64,000 bases of DNA, from positions 372,001 to 436,000 of the forward strand of contig NZ_JADKRR010000002.1 of NCBI RefSeq assembly GCF_015351105.1, written 5' to 3'. This document shows, in pieces, positions 1-8,675 of the stretch. The position numbers were made by a program, and so were the translations under genes. This DNA comes from Clavibacter sp. VKM Ac-2872 (GTDB taxonomy: Bacteria; Actinomycetota; Actinomycetes; Actinomycetales; Microbacteriaceae). Under the pieces are notes generated by a model. That model saw only the letters and a list, made by a program, of their open reading frames with translations, was not told the DNA's origin and made no database searches. Within the stretch, counting starts at the first letter, position 1. The number at the start of each line of letters is the position of its first letter.

Positions 1-1
1 C

Positions 2-529
2 GCGAGCCATCCCGACCTCGACGTCGTGATCACCACGGCCGGCATCATGCAGACGGAGGACCTGCTCGATCCCGCGCACCAGCCCACCGCGGAGGCCGTC
101 GTCACGACGAACCTGCTCGGCACCATCCGCACGATCGACGCCTTCCTGCCCGGCCTCCTCGCGAGCGACGAGGCGACCCTGATGACCGTCTCGTCGGGCC
201 TCGCGTTCGTCCCGCTGCCCGCCACGCCCACCTACTCCGCCACCAAGGCCGCCGTGCACTCGTACACGCAGAGCCTCCGCGCGCAGCTCGCCGACACGTC
301 CGTCGAGGTGATCGAGCTGGTGCCGCCCAAGGTGCAGACCGCGCTCATGCCCGGCCAGCAGGACGCGGCCGACGCCCTGCCGCTCGAGGACTTCCTCGAC
401 GAGGTCATGGGGATCCTCCAGGCGCGCCCCGAGGACGAGGAGATCCTCGTGCAGGACGTGCACGGCCTCCGCTTCGCCGAGCGCGACAGCCGCCACGACG
501 AGATGCTCGCGCTGCTCAGCGGGCGCTGA
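2..529 (+). CDS. SDR-family oxidoreductase, 3' part (5' end outside window)
   Basis: The frame is open from base 2, so the gene starts upstream of the window and only the last 175 residues are present. The fragment begins near the Rossmann-fold segment that normally reads NNAG (here VITTAG). It carries the catalytic serine in TVSSG (about fragment residue 65) and the Tyr-x-x-x-Lys pair in YSATK (about residues 78-82). These are the hallmarks of classical short-chain dehydrogenases/reductases, probably of the DltE-like group. The cofactor-binding Gly-rich loop must lie outside the window. The substrate cannot be inferred. The next gene starts 58 bp downstream with its own leaderless-type promoter. 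Confidence 0.85.
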   Translation, partial: ASHPDLDVVITTAGIMQTEDLLDPAHQPTAEAVVTTNLLGTIRTIDAFLPGLLASDEATLMTVSSGLAFVPLPATPTYSATKAAVHSYTQSLRAQLADTSVEVIELVPPKVQTALMPGQQDAADALPLEDFLDEVMGILQARPEDEEILVQDVHGLRFAERDSRHDEMLALLSGR

Positions 530-575
530 TCCGCCGGGCCGCCGGCGGGACCGGCCGGGCGCGCACCCCCGCGCC

Positions 576-587
576 TACGCTCGATCC
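576..587 (+). promoter_or_regulatory. Leaderless-type -10 (TACGCT, 6-nt spacer) for the Gfo/Idh/MocA gene
   Basis: TACGCT is followed by exactly 6 nt and then ATG at 588. No Shine-Dalgarno sequence precedes the ATG. This spacing puts transcription initiation on the start codon, as in leaderless actinobacterial mRNAs. Confidence 0.55.
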
Positions 588-1616
588 ATGTCGACGACGA
601 TGCCGCCCGCCCCCGCCCGCACGCCCGACCCCGAGGCGGAAGGTAGCGGCGACGCCCGCCCGATCCGCTTCGGCGTGATCGGCGCCGCCGGCATCGCGGC
701 CTCGGTCGTCCCCGACATGCAGCTCGTCCCCGGCGTCGAGGTCGTGGCCGTCCACTCCCGCACGCGCGCGAGCGCCGAGGCGCTGGCCGAGGCGTGCGGC
801 ATCGCGCGGATCCACGACACCCTCGAGGCGCTCCTCGCCGACCCCGAGGTCGACGCCGTCTACGTCGCCACCCCGCACACGCTCCACCGCTCGCAGGCCG
901 AGGCCGCCCTCCGCGCCGGCAAGCACGTCGTCTGCGAGAAGCCCGCCACCACCACGGCGGAGGACACCCGCGCGCTCGTCGACCTCGCCCGCGCGGAGGG
1001 CCTGCTGTTCCTCGAGGCGCTCTGGATGGCGTTCTCCCCCGGCTACCTGGCCGTGCGCGCGGCGATCGCGGACGGTCGCATCGGGGATCCGCGCGCGATC
1101 TCCGTCGCCTTCGGCTTCGTCACCGACGGGACGGGCCGCCTCTGGGACCCGGAGGTCGGCGGCGGCACCCTGCTCGACATGGGCGTGTACCCGCTCGCCT
1201 TCGCGCACGGCCTGTTCGGCACGCCGTCGTCCGTCTCCGCGGTCGGCACGGTGATCGACGGCGGCGTCGACACCGAGGTCGCGATCCTGCTCGGCTGGCC
1301 CGACGGCCGCCACGCCACGCTCGCCTGCTCGCTCGTCGCGGCGCTCCCCACGGGCGCGACCGTCAGCGGCACGGCCGGCCGCATCGAGGTGGATCCGCTC
1401 TTCCTCGCCTCCCGCGCGCTCACGGTCGTGCCCGCCGACGGGGATCCGGAGCGGCAGGAGCACGCGATCGAGGGCCGCGGCTACGTCCCCATGCTCCGGG
1501 CGGCCCGCGACGCGATCCGTGCGGGCGTCGTCGAGTGCGCGGAGATGCCGCACGCGGAGTCCGTGGCCCTCGCGGAGCTGATGGACGGGATCCTCGCGGA
1601 CATCGGCGCCCGCTGA
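588..1616 (+). CDS. Gfo/Idh/MocA-family NAD(P)-dependent oxidoreductase
   Basis: A 342-residue cytosolic oxidoreductase of usual family length. The N-terminal Rossmann fold shows the dinucleotide-binding stretch GVIGAAGIA near residue 26. The family signature EKP (CEKPATTT) is near residue 112, where the lysine assists catalysis. The C-terminal half has the expected alpha/beta domain, including GGGTLLDMGVYP. Family members oxidise or reduce sugars, inositols and related polyols; the substrate is not readable here. The start is supported by the leaderless -10 at 576. The long N-terminal extension before the Rossmann fold is Pro/Ala-rich and probably disordered. Confidence 0.88.
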   Translation: MSTTMPPAPARTPDPEAEGSGDARPIRFGVIGAAGIAASVVPDMQLVPGVEVVAVHSRTRASAEALAEACGIARIHDTLEALLADPEVDAVYVATPHTLHRSQAEAALRAGKHVVCEKPATTTAEDTRALVDLARAEGLLFLEALWMAFSPGYLAVRAAIADGRIGDPRAISVAFGFVTDGTGRLWDPEVGGGTLLDMGVYPLAFAHGLFGTPSSVSAVGTVIDGGVDTEVAILLGWPDGRHATLACSLVAALPTGATVSGTAGRIEVDPLFLASRALTVVPADGDPERQEHAIEGRGYVPMLRAARDAIRAGVVECAEMPHAESVALAELMDGILADIGAR

Positions 1617-1663
1617 CCGGCGCCAGGATGCGCACGTCCGGGGAGCCGTCACACGACGGTCGT

Positions 1664-1669
1664 TAGGGT
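1664..1669 (+). promoter_or_regulatory. Probable -10 element TAGGGT upstream of the FMN reductase
   Basis: TAGGGT lies about 80 nt before the ATG at 1749, which has its own Shine-Dalgarno AAGGAG at 1736-1741. This gene therefore appears to have a leader of roughly 70 nt rather than a leaderless start. Confidence 0.4.
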
Positions 1670-1748
1670 CGATGGCGAGGCACGCGCCTCGTCCTGCGGT
1701 ACGTCGACGGAGACGATCCGACCCCGAACGACCCCGAAGGAGAACACC

Positions 1749-2300
1749 ATGACGCACGTCCTCGTGCTCGTCGGCAGCCTGCGCTCCGGCTCCACCAACC
1801 AGCAGATCGCCGAGGCGGCGGTGCGCCACGCGCCCGACGGCGTGACCCTCGACATCCACGCCGGCCTCGACCGGCTCCCCTTCTACAACGAGGACATCGA
1901 CGTCGAGGGATCCGTGCCCGACGCCGCCGTGGCCTTCCGCGACGCGATCGCCGCGGCCCACGCGCTCCTCGTGGTCACGCCCGAGTACAACGGCACGATG
2001 CCCGCGGTGCTGAAGAACGCGATCGACTGGGCGTCCCGCCCGTTCGGCGCGTCCGCCCTCGCGGGCAAGCCGACCGCGGTGATCGGCAGCGCATTCGGCC
2101 AGTACGGCGGCGTGTGGGCGCAGGACGAGGCCCGCAAGTCGCTCGGCATCGCCGGCGCGCACGTGCTCGAGGACGTGAAGATGGCCATCCCCGAGTCGGT
2201 GATCCGCTTCGCCGAGCGCCACCCGGCCGACGACGCCGAGGTCGTGGAGCAGCTCCGCGAGGTGCTCGACGCGGTGCGCTCCTCGGCGACCGCCGCCTGA
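1749..2300 (+). CDS. NADPH-dependent FMN reductase-family protein
   Basis: A 183-residue flavodoxin-fold protein. The N-terminal phosphate-binding loop GSLRSGSTN (residues 9-17) and the later PEYNGTMPAVLKNAIDW segment (near residue 78) are typical of the NADPH-dependent FMN reductase/quinone reductase family. These enzymes use NADPH to reduce bound FMN and then quinones, azo dyes or chromate in the cytosol. A clear Shine-Dalgarno (AAGGAG) supports the ATG. The gene converges on the alcohol dehydrogenase at 2387-3562 and both probably share the hairpin at 2333-2373. Confidence 0.85.
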   Translation: MTHVLVLVGSLRSGSTNQQIAEAAVRHAPDGVTLDIHAGLDRLPFYNEDIDVEGSVPDAAVAFRDAIAAAHALLVVTPEYNGTMPAVLKNAIDWASRPFGASALAGKPTAVIGSAFGQYGGVWAQDEARKSLGIAGAHVLEDVKMAIPESVIRFAERHPADDAEVVEQLREVLDAVRSSATAA

Positions 2301-2332
2301 GCCGACCCACCGACCGGGCAGCACGCCCGCGC

Positions 2333-2373
2333 ACGACGACGGCCGCGCCCCATGGGGACGCGGCCGTCGTCGT
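2333..2373. terminator. Bidirectional hairpin terminator between convergent genes
   Basis: A perfect 15-bp stem (2333-2347 with 2359-2373) encloses an 11-nt loop that itself contains CCCC/GGGG. It lies between two convergent stop codons. There is no U-tract on either strand, as is usual for actinobacterial terminators. Confidence 0.75.
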
Positions 2374-2386
2374 TCGAGCCCGGAGG

Positions 2387-3562
2387 CTACGGCTTCAGCA
2401 CCACCTTGATGCAGCCGTCCTCCTTCTTCTGGAAGATCTCGTACATGTGCGCGGCCTCGCTGAGCGGCACGGAGTGCGTGACGAGGTCGAGGACGCCGAG
2501 CGGGTCGGCCGGGTCCTCGACGAGGGGCAGCAGGTCCTCGATCCAGTGCTGGACGTTGCACTGGCCCATGCGGATCGCGATCTGCTTGTCGAAGAGCGAC
2601 TTCATGGGCAGCGGGTCGGCCTCGCCGCCGTAGACGCCCGAGATGGAGACGGTGCCGCCGCGGCGGACCGCGTCGAACGCCGTGTGCAGGGCCGCGAGGC
2701 GGTCGACGCTCGCGACGTCCATGACCTTCTTCGCGATGCCGTCGGGCAGCAGGCCCGCGGCCTTCTGCGCGAACGAGGCGGCGGGGCTGCCGTGCGCCTC
2801 CATGCCGACGGCCTCGACCATGGCGTCCGGCCCGCGGCCGTCGACCATCTCGCGCAGCTTGTCGGCCACGTCGTCGGTGAGGTCGAGGGTCTCGATGCCG
2901 TGGCGCTCGGCCATGGCGCGACGCTCGGGGACGGGGTCCACCGCGATGACGCGGTAGCCCAGGTGCTTGCCGATGCGCGAGGCGAACTGGCCGACGGGGC
3001 CGAGGCCCATGACGCCGAGCGTGCCGCCCTCGGGCACGTTCGCGTACTGCACGCCCTGCCAGGCGGTGGGGAGGATGTCGCTGAGGAAGAGGTAGCGCTC
3101 GTCGGGCAGCTCGCTGTTCACGACGATCGCGTTGACGTCGGCGAGCGGCATGCGGAGGCGCTCAGCCTGGCCGCCGGGGACGGATCCGTACATCTCGCTG
3201 AAGCCGTAGAGCGCGGCGCCGCTGCCCTGCGCCTTCACCTGCGTGGTCTCGCACTGCGTGAACAGGCCCTTGTCGCACATGAAGCAGTCGTGGCACGCGA
3301 TGACGAACGGGACGACGACGCGGTCGCCGACCTTGAGCTTCGTGACGGCGCTGCCGACCTGCTCGACGACGCCCATGTTCTCGTGGCCGAGCACGTCGTC
3401 CTTCTCCAGGAACGGGCCGAAGACCTCGTAGAGGTGGAGGTCGGATCCGCAGATCGCGGTCGACGTGATGCGGATCACGGCGTCGGTGTCCTGCTCGATC
3501 ACGGGGTCGGCGACCTCCTTGACCTCGACGTCGTGGATGCCCTGCCAGGTGAGTGCCTTCAT
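2387..3562 (-). CDS. Zinc-dependent alcohol dehydrogenase (MDR family)
   Basis: 391 residues from the ATG at 3562, which has a strong Shine-Dalgarno (AAGGAG) a few bases upstream; the frame runs further up but that part has no family similarity. The catalytic-zinc region is visible as CGSDLH (near residue 38) and GHENMG (near residue 62). The structural-zinc cysteine cluster is visible as CHDCFMC followed by a further Cys (near residues 92-107). The NAD(P)-binding loop GLGPVGQFA follows. This arrangement matches formaldehyde/threonine dehydrogenase-like members that act on alcohols or aldehydes in the cytosol. The exact substrate is unknown. Confidence 0.88.
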   Translation of the reverse strand: MKALTWQGIHDVEVKEVADPVIEQDTDAVIRITSTAICGSDLHLYEVFGPFLEKDDVLGHENMGVVEQVGSAVTKLKVGDRVVVPFVIACHDCFMCDKGLFTQCETTQVKAQGSGAALYGFSEMYGSVPGGQAERLRMPLADVNAIVVNSELPDERYLFLSDILPTAWQGVQYANVPEGGTLGVMGLGPVGQFASRIGKHLGYRVIAVDPVPERRAMAERHGIETLDLTDDVADKLREMVDGRGPDAMVEAVGMEAHGSPAASFAQKAAGLLPDGIAKKVMDVASVDRLAALHTAFDAVRRGGTVSISGVYGGEADPLPMKSLFDKQIAIRMGQCNVQHWIEDLLPLVEDPADPLGVLDLVTHSVPLSEAAHMYEIFQKKEDGCIKVVLKP

Positions 3563-3936
3563 GGTGCTCCTTCGTTCTCGGGCGCGGCCCTCGTGGGGCA
3601 CGCGCCCTTCTACACAACGCCCTCCGGGGCTGTCCGCCAAGCGAAGGTCAGGCCGCGTCCAGCCATCGGGGACGCCCGGGCGCGGCGTGCGAGACGGGAG
3701 GCAAGGACGGCACCGGCGCGCAGACGATCCGCCCCGGGGAGTCGGTCGTCCACGACACGACCGGACCGGGGCGGATCTGGAGGGCCGGTGACGACGGTCC
3801 GAACTGCATAGGAGGACTCTCGACAAACCTCAAGCGCCCGAGCCCGCGGCGGCCTCGTGCCAACAGTGTGCTCCTCAGCCGGGGAAATGCCCAGCGTTCC
3901 GCGCGCCTTCCCGGCGGATGCCCGGTGGAGGACGGC
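3563..3936. other. 374-bp intergenic region upstream of the alcohol dehydrogenase
   Basis: Apart from the Shine-Dalgarno next to 3562 I see no convincing gene, RNA or operator here. Short frames such as an ATG at about 3808 on the minus strand lack a ribosome-binding site and have no family features. It presumably holds the promoter of the alcohol dehydrogenase. Confidence 0.5.
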
Positions 3937-4263
3937 TCAGACGTCCCAGCCGCGGGTGCGCTGCACCGCGCGCAGCGCCTCGGCGGCGTCGCGCTCGCGG
4001 TAGGGCAGGCGGTCCCAGTGGATGCCCGCCGCGGAGATCCAGCCCAGCTCGGCGAGCGCGACCGCGAGGTCCTCGATGTAGAGGGCGATGGCGTCGTCGG
4101 CGCCGCGGATGGCGTCGCCGGCGATGGACCAGCCGAAGTAGCCGGCCACGAAGCGGGCCTGCTCGGTGGGGCTGCGGACGGGACCCTCCCGACGCGCGGG
4201 GAGGGACTCGCTCGCCGAGGACTGGACCAGGTCACCCATGTCGTCGGTGCCCGTGTCCTGCAT
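3937..4263 (-). CDS. Hypothetical 108-residue protein
   Basis: I do not recognise this protein. The start at 4263 is chosen because GGAGAGG lies 6-7 nt upstream. The first 40 residues are polar and Asp/Ser-rich and probably disordered. The rest (RFVAGYFGWSIAGDAIRGADDAIALYIEDLAVALAELGW...DRLPYRERDAAEALRAVQRT) predicts several amphipathic helices, so it is likely a small soluble helical protein. It lies upstream of the alcohol dehydrogenase on the same strand but 374 bp away. Coding bias matches its neighbours. Confidence 0.6.
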   Translation of the reverse strand: MQDTGTDDMGDLVQSSASESLPARREGPVRSPTEQARFVAGYFGWSIAGDAIRGADDAIALYIEDLAVALAELGWISAAGIHWDRLPYRERDAAEALRAVQRTRGWDV

Positions 4264-4406
4264 CGCGTCCCTCTCCGAAGGTGACGCGCCCGCGTGACCT
4301 GGACACCACGATGCCAGCCGCGCGGACACCGCCCCAATGGGACGGTGGGGGTTGACACGTGGGCCCGTCCGCCTCTAGGGGCGGGTGGTGCGGATGCGGG
4401 GAGGGA

Positions 4407-4730
4407 TCAGCGCGCGTCGTCGCGCGGCTCGTCCTCCGGGGGCTCCCGCATGATGAGGAGGCCGCCGGGGCTGTTCGCCGTCGTCATGAGCGCATCCACC
4501 CACTTGCGGTTGATGGGCGGCACGCGGCTGCCGTGGTACTTGAACACCAGCGGCAGCGAGTTGTGCATCCAGATGGTCGTGCGCCCGTCGCCCACCTCCA
4601 CGTCGTCGCGCCAGGAGAAGTAGAAGTTCTCCCCGCGGCGCAGCTTCGCGCCGATGACGAGCTGCAGGTGCGCGAGCAGGCGGTCGTCGAACTCCGCCGT
4701 CAGCGTCGAGTCGTACTTGAACGTGCCCAT
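4407..4730 (-). CDS. DUF7882-type small protein (Microbacteriaceae family)
   Basis: 107 residues. The N-terminal pattern MGTFKYDS...FDDRLLAHLQLVIGAKLRRGENFYFSW and the later TTIWMHNSLPLVFKYHG...INRKWVDAL match a small family that is abundant in Microbacteriaceae. It is often mis-annotated as ATP-dependent DNA ligase and now called DUF7882. No catalytic motif is visible and the function is unknown. The C-terminus is acidic (EPPEDEPRDDAR). The Shine-Dalgarno is weak (GAGGGGG about 14 nt upstream), so the start rests mainly on the conserved MGT N-terminus. Confidence 0.75.
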   Translation of the reverse strand: MGTFKYDSTLTAEFDDRLLAHLQLVIGAKLRRGENFYFSWRDDVEVGDGRTTIWMHNSLPLVFKYHGSRVPPINRKWVDALMTTANSPGGLLIMREPPEDEPRDDAR

Positions 4731-5046
4731 GATCGATCCCGTGTCCCCCTCATGAGCTCTCGGGCCCCGCGCCGACGGAGAGGGGGCCAGAGAGCGGCGC
4801 TGAGCTTCGGCCGTGCCCACCCACTATGCCAGCGTTGCCGCCTCGCATCGCCTCGTCCGGAAGGGGGATCGGCATGTGGTAATGGACGGACCCGGCCGAC
4901 GGCATCGAATCGGTCGGCCGACGCGCCCGACGGGACCGGTCCGGTCGCTGTCAAGGGGGTAGGCGCTCCGCGGGCGAGCGGCGGACGGTCGAGGGACGTC
5001 GCGGTCGCTCCGGACCGCGACGCCGACGACGAGGAGAGACCCCTCC
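4731..5046. other. 316-bp divergent intergenic region
   Basis: This separates the DUF7882 gene (minus) from the Mn catalase (plus) and should hold both promoters. GAGGAGAG at 5031-5038 is the Shine-Dalgarno of the catalase. I could not identify a convincing -35/-10 pair or an operator. Confidence 0.5.
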
Positions 5047-5931
5047 ATGTTCTTCCACAAGCAGGAGCTGCAGCACAGCGCCACCCCCGACAAGCCCGAC
5101 CCCATCTACGCGCGCCACCTCCAGGAGGTGCTCGGCGGCCAGTACGGAGAGATCTCCGTGGCCATGCAGTACGGCTTCCAGTCCTGGAACTCGAAGCTCC
5201 CCGGCAAGTACCGCGACATGCTCTACGGCATCGGCGCGGAGGAGTTCGGCCACGTCGAGATGCTCGCGATCATGATCGCCAAGCTGCTCGAGACCGCGCC
5301 CGTCGAGGCGACCGAGGACGCCATGTCGGATCCGACGCTCGCGGCCGTCATCGGCGGCGGCGACATCCAGCACGCCATCGTCGCGGGCGCCGGCGCGCGC
5401 CCCGTCGACAGCAACGGGAACCCCTGGCAGGGTTCCTTCATCACCGCGAGCGGCAACCTCCTGGCCGACTTCCACGCCAACGCGAACGCCGAGATGCAGG
5501 GCCGCCTCCAGGTGGCGCGGCTCTACCACATGACCGACGACCACGGCGTGAAGGACCTCCTGTCCTTCCTCCTGGCACGGGACACCATGCACCAGAACCA
5601 GTGGGTCGCCGCGATCGCCGAGCTGCAGGCCGAGGGCACCGAGGACCTGCCCGTGCCGAGCGACTTCCCCGTCGAGCTCGAGGACCGCGAGGCGTCCTAC
5701 CAGTACCTCAACTTCTCGGACGGTCCCGCGGCAGCCGAGGGCTCGTGGGCGTCCGGCCCCGCGCCCGACGGGAAGGGCACGTTCACGTACCACGACGGCC
5801 CCACGTCGTCGGTGCCGATGCCCCCGCCGCCCGTCGGCAACCCGCTGCTCCACGGCACGATCCCGCCGAAGGACCCGGGGCTGCTGAAGAAAGCGGCGGC
5901 CGCCGTGAAGGACGCCGTCACGCCCGACTGA
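5047..5931 (+). CDS. Manganese catalase
   Basis: A 294-residue non-heme catalase that dismutates hydrogen peroxide at a di-manganese centre in a four-helix bundle. The ligand-bearing segments are present: YGEISVAMQY (first helix, near residue 36), AEEFGHVEM (second helix, near residue 66), the conserved GNPWQGSFI / GNLLADFHANANAE region, and RDTMHQNQW (near residue 178) with the last histidine ligand. Length matches the family. The Pro/Gly-rich tail after residue 230 is normal for these proteins. A Shine-Dalgarno supports the start. It probably contributes to oxidative-stress or desiccation defence. Confidence 0.93.
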   Translation: MFFHKQELQHSATPDKPDPIYARHLQEVLGGQYGEISVAMQYGFQSWNSKLPGKYRDMLYGIGAEEFGHVEMLAIMIAKLLETAPVEATEDAMSDPTLAAVIGGGDIQHAIVAGAGARPVDSNGNPWQGSFITASGNLLADFHANANAEMQGRLQVARLYHMTDDHGVKDLLSFLLARDTMHQNQWVAAIAELQAEGTEDLPVPSDFPVELEDREASYQYLNFSDGPAAAEGSWASGPAPDGKGTFTYHDGPTSSVPMPPPPVGNPLLHGTIPPKDPGLLKKAAAAVKDAVTPD

Positions 5932-6060
5932 TCCGCGACGCGCGACCGGGCGGTCGGCCACCGCGGTCGGCCGCCCGCGCCGCGCCGCGCCCTCGGCAGC
6001 ACCGACCTGCGCAGCGGCGGTGAGGATCCGGCCCGCCCGGTCGCCGCGGGCCGACGGTCG

Positions 6061-6072
6061 TAGGGTCGGACC
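6061..6072 (+). promoter_or_regulatory. Leaderless-type -10 (TAGGGT, 6-nt spacer) for the 67-residue gene
   Basis: TAGGGT, 6 nt, then ATG at 6073, with no Shine-Dalgarno. This is one of the clearest examples of the pattern in the window and it fixes the start. Confidence 0.6.
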
Positions 6073-6276
6073 ATGACTGATTCCACGTACACCGCACAGC
6101 TGGTCGGCCCCGATGGCACGGAGGAGACCGAGGTCGAGCTCATCAACGGCGAGCCCGTGAAGAGCTTCGTCCGCGCCACCTCGCTCAGCGAGGAGGAGGT
6201 CGTGTGGGAGCTCGACGCCGACGCGGACGGCTACGTCTACCGTCCCGCGGGCATCCCGGGCGCCGACTACTCCTGA
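6073..6276 (+). CDS. Small acidic hypothetical protein (67 aa)
   Basis: A short, strongly acidic soluble protein (MTDSTYTAQLVGPDGTEETEVEL...SEEEVVWELDADADGYVYRPAG). The alternating pattern suggests a small beta-rich domain. I do not recognise a family and no catalytic or metal motif is evident. The leaderless-type promoter immediately before the ATG and normal codon usage argue that it is real. It converges on the small membrane protein at 6300-6518. Confidence 0.65.
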   Translation: MTDSTYTAQLVGPDGTEETEVELINGEPVKSFVRATSLSEEEVVWELDADADGYVYRPAGIPGADYS

Positions 6277-6299
6277 TCCGCGGAGCCGTCGCGCTCCTC

Positions 6300-6518
6300 C
6301 TAGCTCCAGACGATCGGCAGGCAGCAGAGCACGCTGACCGCGAGCGCACCGAAGGACGCGAGCGTCCATGGCAGGACGGGCTGGGCGAAGAGCTTCGCCC
6401 TGCCCCAGCCGTGCTCACGGGCCCCCTTGATCGCGCCGATCACCTGGAGCACGACCCCCACGGCCAGGGCCGCGAGGGCCACGTACAGGAGCGCGGTGGT
6501 CGTGCCGTCGGAGATCAC
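6300..6518 (-). CDS. Small two-TM membrane protein (72 aa)
   Basis: A GTG start at 6518 is preceded at the right distance by a leaderless-type -10 (TAGCGT, 6 nt). Two hydrophobic helices are visible (about residues 9-28 and 47-70) with a basic loop GAREHGWGRAK between them. The helices' orientation suggests both termini on the same side of the membrane. No family is recognised. It lies divergently from deoC. Confidence 0.62.
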   Translation of the reverse strand: MISDGTTTALLYVALAALAVGVVLQVIGAIKGAREHGWGRAKLFAQPVLPWTLASFGALAVSVLCCLPIVWS

Positions 6519-6530
6519 GCATCGACGCTA
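6519..6530 (-). promoter_or_regulatory. Leaderless-type -10 (TAGCGT, 6-nt spacer) before GTG 6518
   Basis: Read on the minus strand, TAGCGT is followed by 6 nt and a GTG. It decides the GTG over an out-of-frame ATG four bases upstream. Confidence 0.5.
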
Positions 6531-6589
6531 CCGGCGCGCACCGTCGGCGGCTGGCCCCCGTCCGGCCGGGCCCATCCGCACCCCCGCCG

Positions 6590-6595
6590 TAGGAT
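6590..6595 (+). promoter_or_regulatory. Probable -10 element TAGGAT of the deoC operon
   Basis: TAGGAT lies about 30 nt before the deoC ATG, giving a short leader that contains the Shine-Dalgarno GAGGA. Confidence 0.4.
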
Positions 6596-6625
6596 CGAGG
6601 TCCCGCACGACGTGAGGAAACCCGC

Positions 6626-7348
6626 ATGAGCACCAGCCCGTCCACGCCCGCGACCGACACGGCCGCGATCGCCCGCATCATCGACCACACGCTCCTGAAG
6701 CCCGAGGCCACGCGTGACGAGGTCGCCGCGCTCGTCGCCGAGGCCGTCGAGCTCGGCACCTTCTCCGTGTGCATCTCGCCCTCGATGCTCCCCCTCGAGC
6801 TGCCCGCGGGATCCGACCTCAAGGTCGCCGTCGTCTGCGGCTTCCCGAGCGGGAAGCACCACAGCGACATCAAGGCCGCCGAGGCCGCGCTCTCCATCCG
6901 CCAGGGCGCCGACGAGGTCGACATGGTGATCGACGTGGGCGCCGCCCGCGAGGGCCGCTTCGCCGACGTCGAGGCCGACATCCGCGCCGTCCGCGAGGCC
7001 GTGCCCGCGCCCGCCGTGCTCAAGGTGATCATCGAGTCGGCCGCGCTCGACGACGACCAGATCGTGGGCGTCTGCCGCGCGGCCGTCGCCGCCGGGGCCG
7101 ACTTCGTCAAGACCTCCACGGGCTTCCACCCCACGGGCGGCGCGACCGTCCACGCGGTCGAGCTGATGAGCCGCACGGTCGACGGGAAGGCGGGCGTCAA
7201 GGCGTCCGGCGGGATCCGCACGTACGAGGCCGCCGTGCAGATGATCGAGGCCGGGGCTACGCGCCTCGGCGTCTCCGGCAGCGCGGTCGTGCTCGCGGGC
7301 CCCGTGCAGACGCCCGAGAACGGCGCGCTCGGATCGAGCGGCTACTGA
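6626..7348 (+). CDS. deoC: Deoxyribose-phosphate aldolase
   Basis: A 240-residue class I aldolase that cleaves 2-deoxyribose-5-phosphate to acetaldehyde and glyceraldehyde-3-phosphate in deoxynucleoside salvage. The TIM-barrel signature residues are all there: Asp in DEVDMV (D99), the Schiff-base lysine in FVKTSTG (K162) and the second lysine in GVKASGG (K192). [11 protein letters not shown] near residue 20 is the typical N-terminus. The stop codon overlaps the ATG of the next gene by one base, so translation of the aminopeptidase is probably coupled. Confidence 0.97.
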   Translation: MSTSPSTPATDTAAIARIIDHTLLKPEATRDEVAALVAEAVELGTFSVCISPSMLPLELPAGSDLKVAVVCGFPSGKHHSDIKAAEAALSIRQGADEVDMVIDVGAAREGRFADVEADIRAVREAVPAPAVLKVIIESAALDDDQIVGVCRAAVAAGADFVKTSTGFHPTGGATVHAVELMSRTVDGKAGVKASGGIRTYEAAVQMIEAGATRLGVSGSAVVLAGPVQTPENGALGSSGY

Positions 7349-8643
7349 TGACCGCGGACCGCCGCGCGCACCTCGCCGACCTCGGCCGCTTCATCCAGGC
7401 CTCCCCTTCCTCCTTCCACGCGGCCGAGGAGGGCGCGCGCCGCCTCGAGGCCGCGGGCTTCGCCCGACTCGACGAGCGCGACGCGTGGCCCGCCGGCGCC
7501 GGTCGGCGGTTCATCGTGCGCGACGGGGCGCTCCTCGCGTGGATCCAGCCGGCCGGCGCGCACGCCACCACGCCCTTCCGCGTGCTCGGCGCCCACACCG
7601 ACTCCCCCGGCTTCACGCTGAAGCCGAAGCCCACCATCGGATCCGAAGGCTGGCTCCAGGCCGGCGTCGAGGTCTACGGCGGCCCGCTCCTCAACTCCTG
7701 GCTCGACCGCGACCTCGAGCTCGCGGGACGCCTCGTCACGCGCGACGGCCGCCGCCACCTCGTCCGCACCGGCCCGCTCCTGCGCTTCCCGCAGCTCGCC
7801 GTGCACCTCGACCGCGGCGTCAACACCGACGGGCTCCGACTGGATCCGCAGCGCCACATGTCCCCGATCCTCGGCACGGGCTCCCCCGCCGACGCCGACG
7901 TGCTCGGCCACCTGGCCGGCATCGCGGGCGTCCGCGCCGACGACGTGCTCGGCTACGACGTGGGCGTCGCGGACACGCAGGCGCCCGGATCCCTCGGCCT
8001 CGACGGCGAGCTCTTCGCCGCCGGCCGCATGGACAACCTCAGCTCCGTGCACGCGGGCCTGGCCGCCCTGCTCGAGCTCGCCGCCATCGCCGACGAGGAC
8101 CCGGACGCGCCCATCGCGGTGCTCGCCGCCTTCGACCACGAGGAGGTCGGATCCGCGACGCCGTCGGGTGCCGCCGGCCCGATCCTCGAGGACGTGCTCG
8201 GCCGGATCTCCGCCCGCCTCGGAGCCTCCTCGGAGGACCGCCGCCGCGCGTTCGCCTCCTCCTGGTGCCTCTCCGCCGACGCCGGCCACGCCGTGCACCC
8301 GAACTACCCGGACCGTCACGATCCCGCGAACCGGCCGGTGCCGAACGGCGGCCCGCTGCTGAAGATCAACGCGAACCAGCGCTACGCGACGGACGGCGTC
8401 GGCGCCCGCGAGTGGGCGCTGGCCTGCGAGCGCGCCGGCGTGCCCACCCAGGAGTTCGTCTCCAGCAACGCGGTGCCGTGCGGCTCGACCATCGGCCCGA
8501 TCACGGCGACGCGGCTCGGGATCCGCACGGTCGACGTCGGGATCCCGCTGCTCTCGATGCACTCGGCCCGCGAGCTGTGCGGCGCCGACGACCCGGGGCA
8601 CCTCGCCGCCGCGGCCGCCGCGTTCCTCCGCCCGGCGGCCTGA
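7348..8643 (+). CDS. apeB: M18-family aminopeptidase
   Basis: A 431-residue zinc aminopeptidase of the M18 (aspartyl aminopeptidase) family, releasing N-terminal residues from peptides in the cytosol. Metal-site motifs are visible: AHTDSPGF (first His ligand, about residue 82), GRMDNLSS, FDHEEVGSATPSGA (Glu pair near residue 262) and the C-terminal PLLSMHSARE (final His ligand). Length is normal. The start ATG overlaps the deoC stop as TGATG, giving a two-gene operon that ends at the hairpin 8676-8708. Confidence 0.93.
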   Translation: MTADRRAHLADLGRFIQASPSSFHAAEEGARRLEAAGFARLDERDAWPAGAGRRFIVRDGALLAWIQPAGAHATTPFRVLGAHTDSPGFTLKPKPTIGSEGWLQAGVEVYGGPLLNSWLDRDLELAGRLVTRDGRRHLVRTGPLLRFPQLAVHLDRGVNTDGLRLDPQRHMSPILGTGSPADADVLGHLAGIAGVRADDVLGYDVGVADTQAPGSLGLDGELFAAGRMDNLSSVHAGLAALLELAAIADEDPDAPIAVLAAFDHEEVGSATPSGAAGPILEDVLGRISARLGASSEDRRRAFASSWCLSADAGHAVHPNYPDRHDPANRPVPNGGPLLKINANQRYATDGVGAREWALACERAGVPTQEFVSSNAVPCGSTIGPITATRLGIRTVDVGIPLLSMHSARELCGADDPGHLAAAAAAFLRPAA

Positions 8644-8675
8644 CCGGCGGCACACCGCCAGCACACCCGCACGAT

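Noticed and set aside
516-2561. Long minus-strand frame opposite the Gfo/Idh/MocA and FMN reductase genes
   Set aside because: The product is repetitive Arg/Gly/His-rich sequence with no domain, exactly antisense to two recognised enzymes.
3648-3808. Small minus-strand frame with ATG near 3808 upstream of the alcohol dehydrogenase
   Set aside because: No ribosome-binding site, Pro/Ser-rich product and no family likeness.
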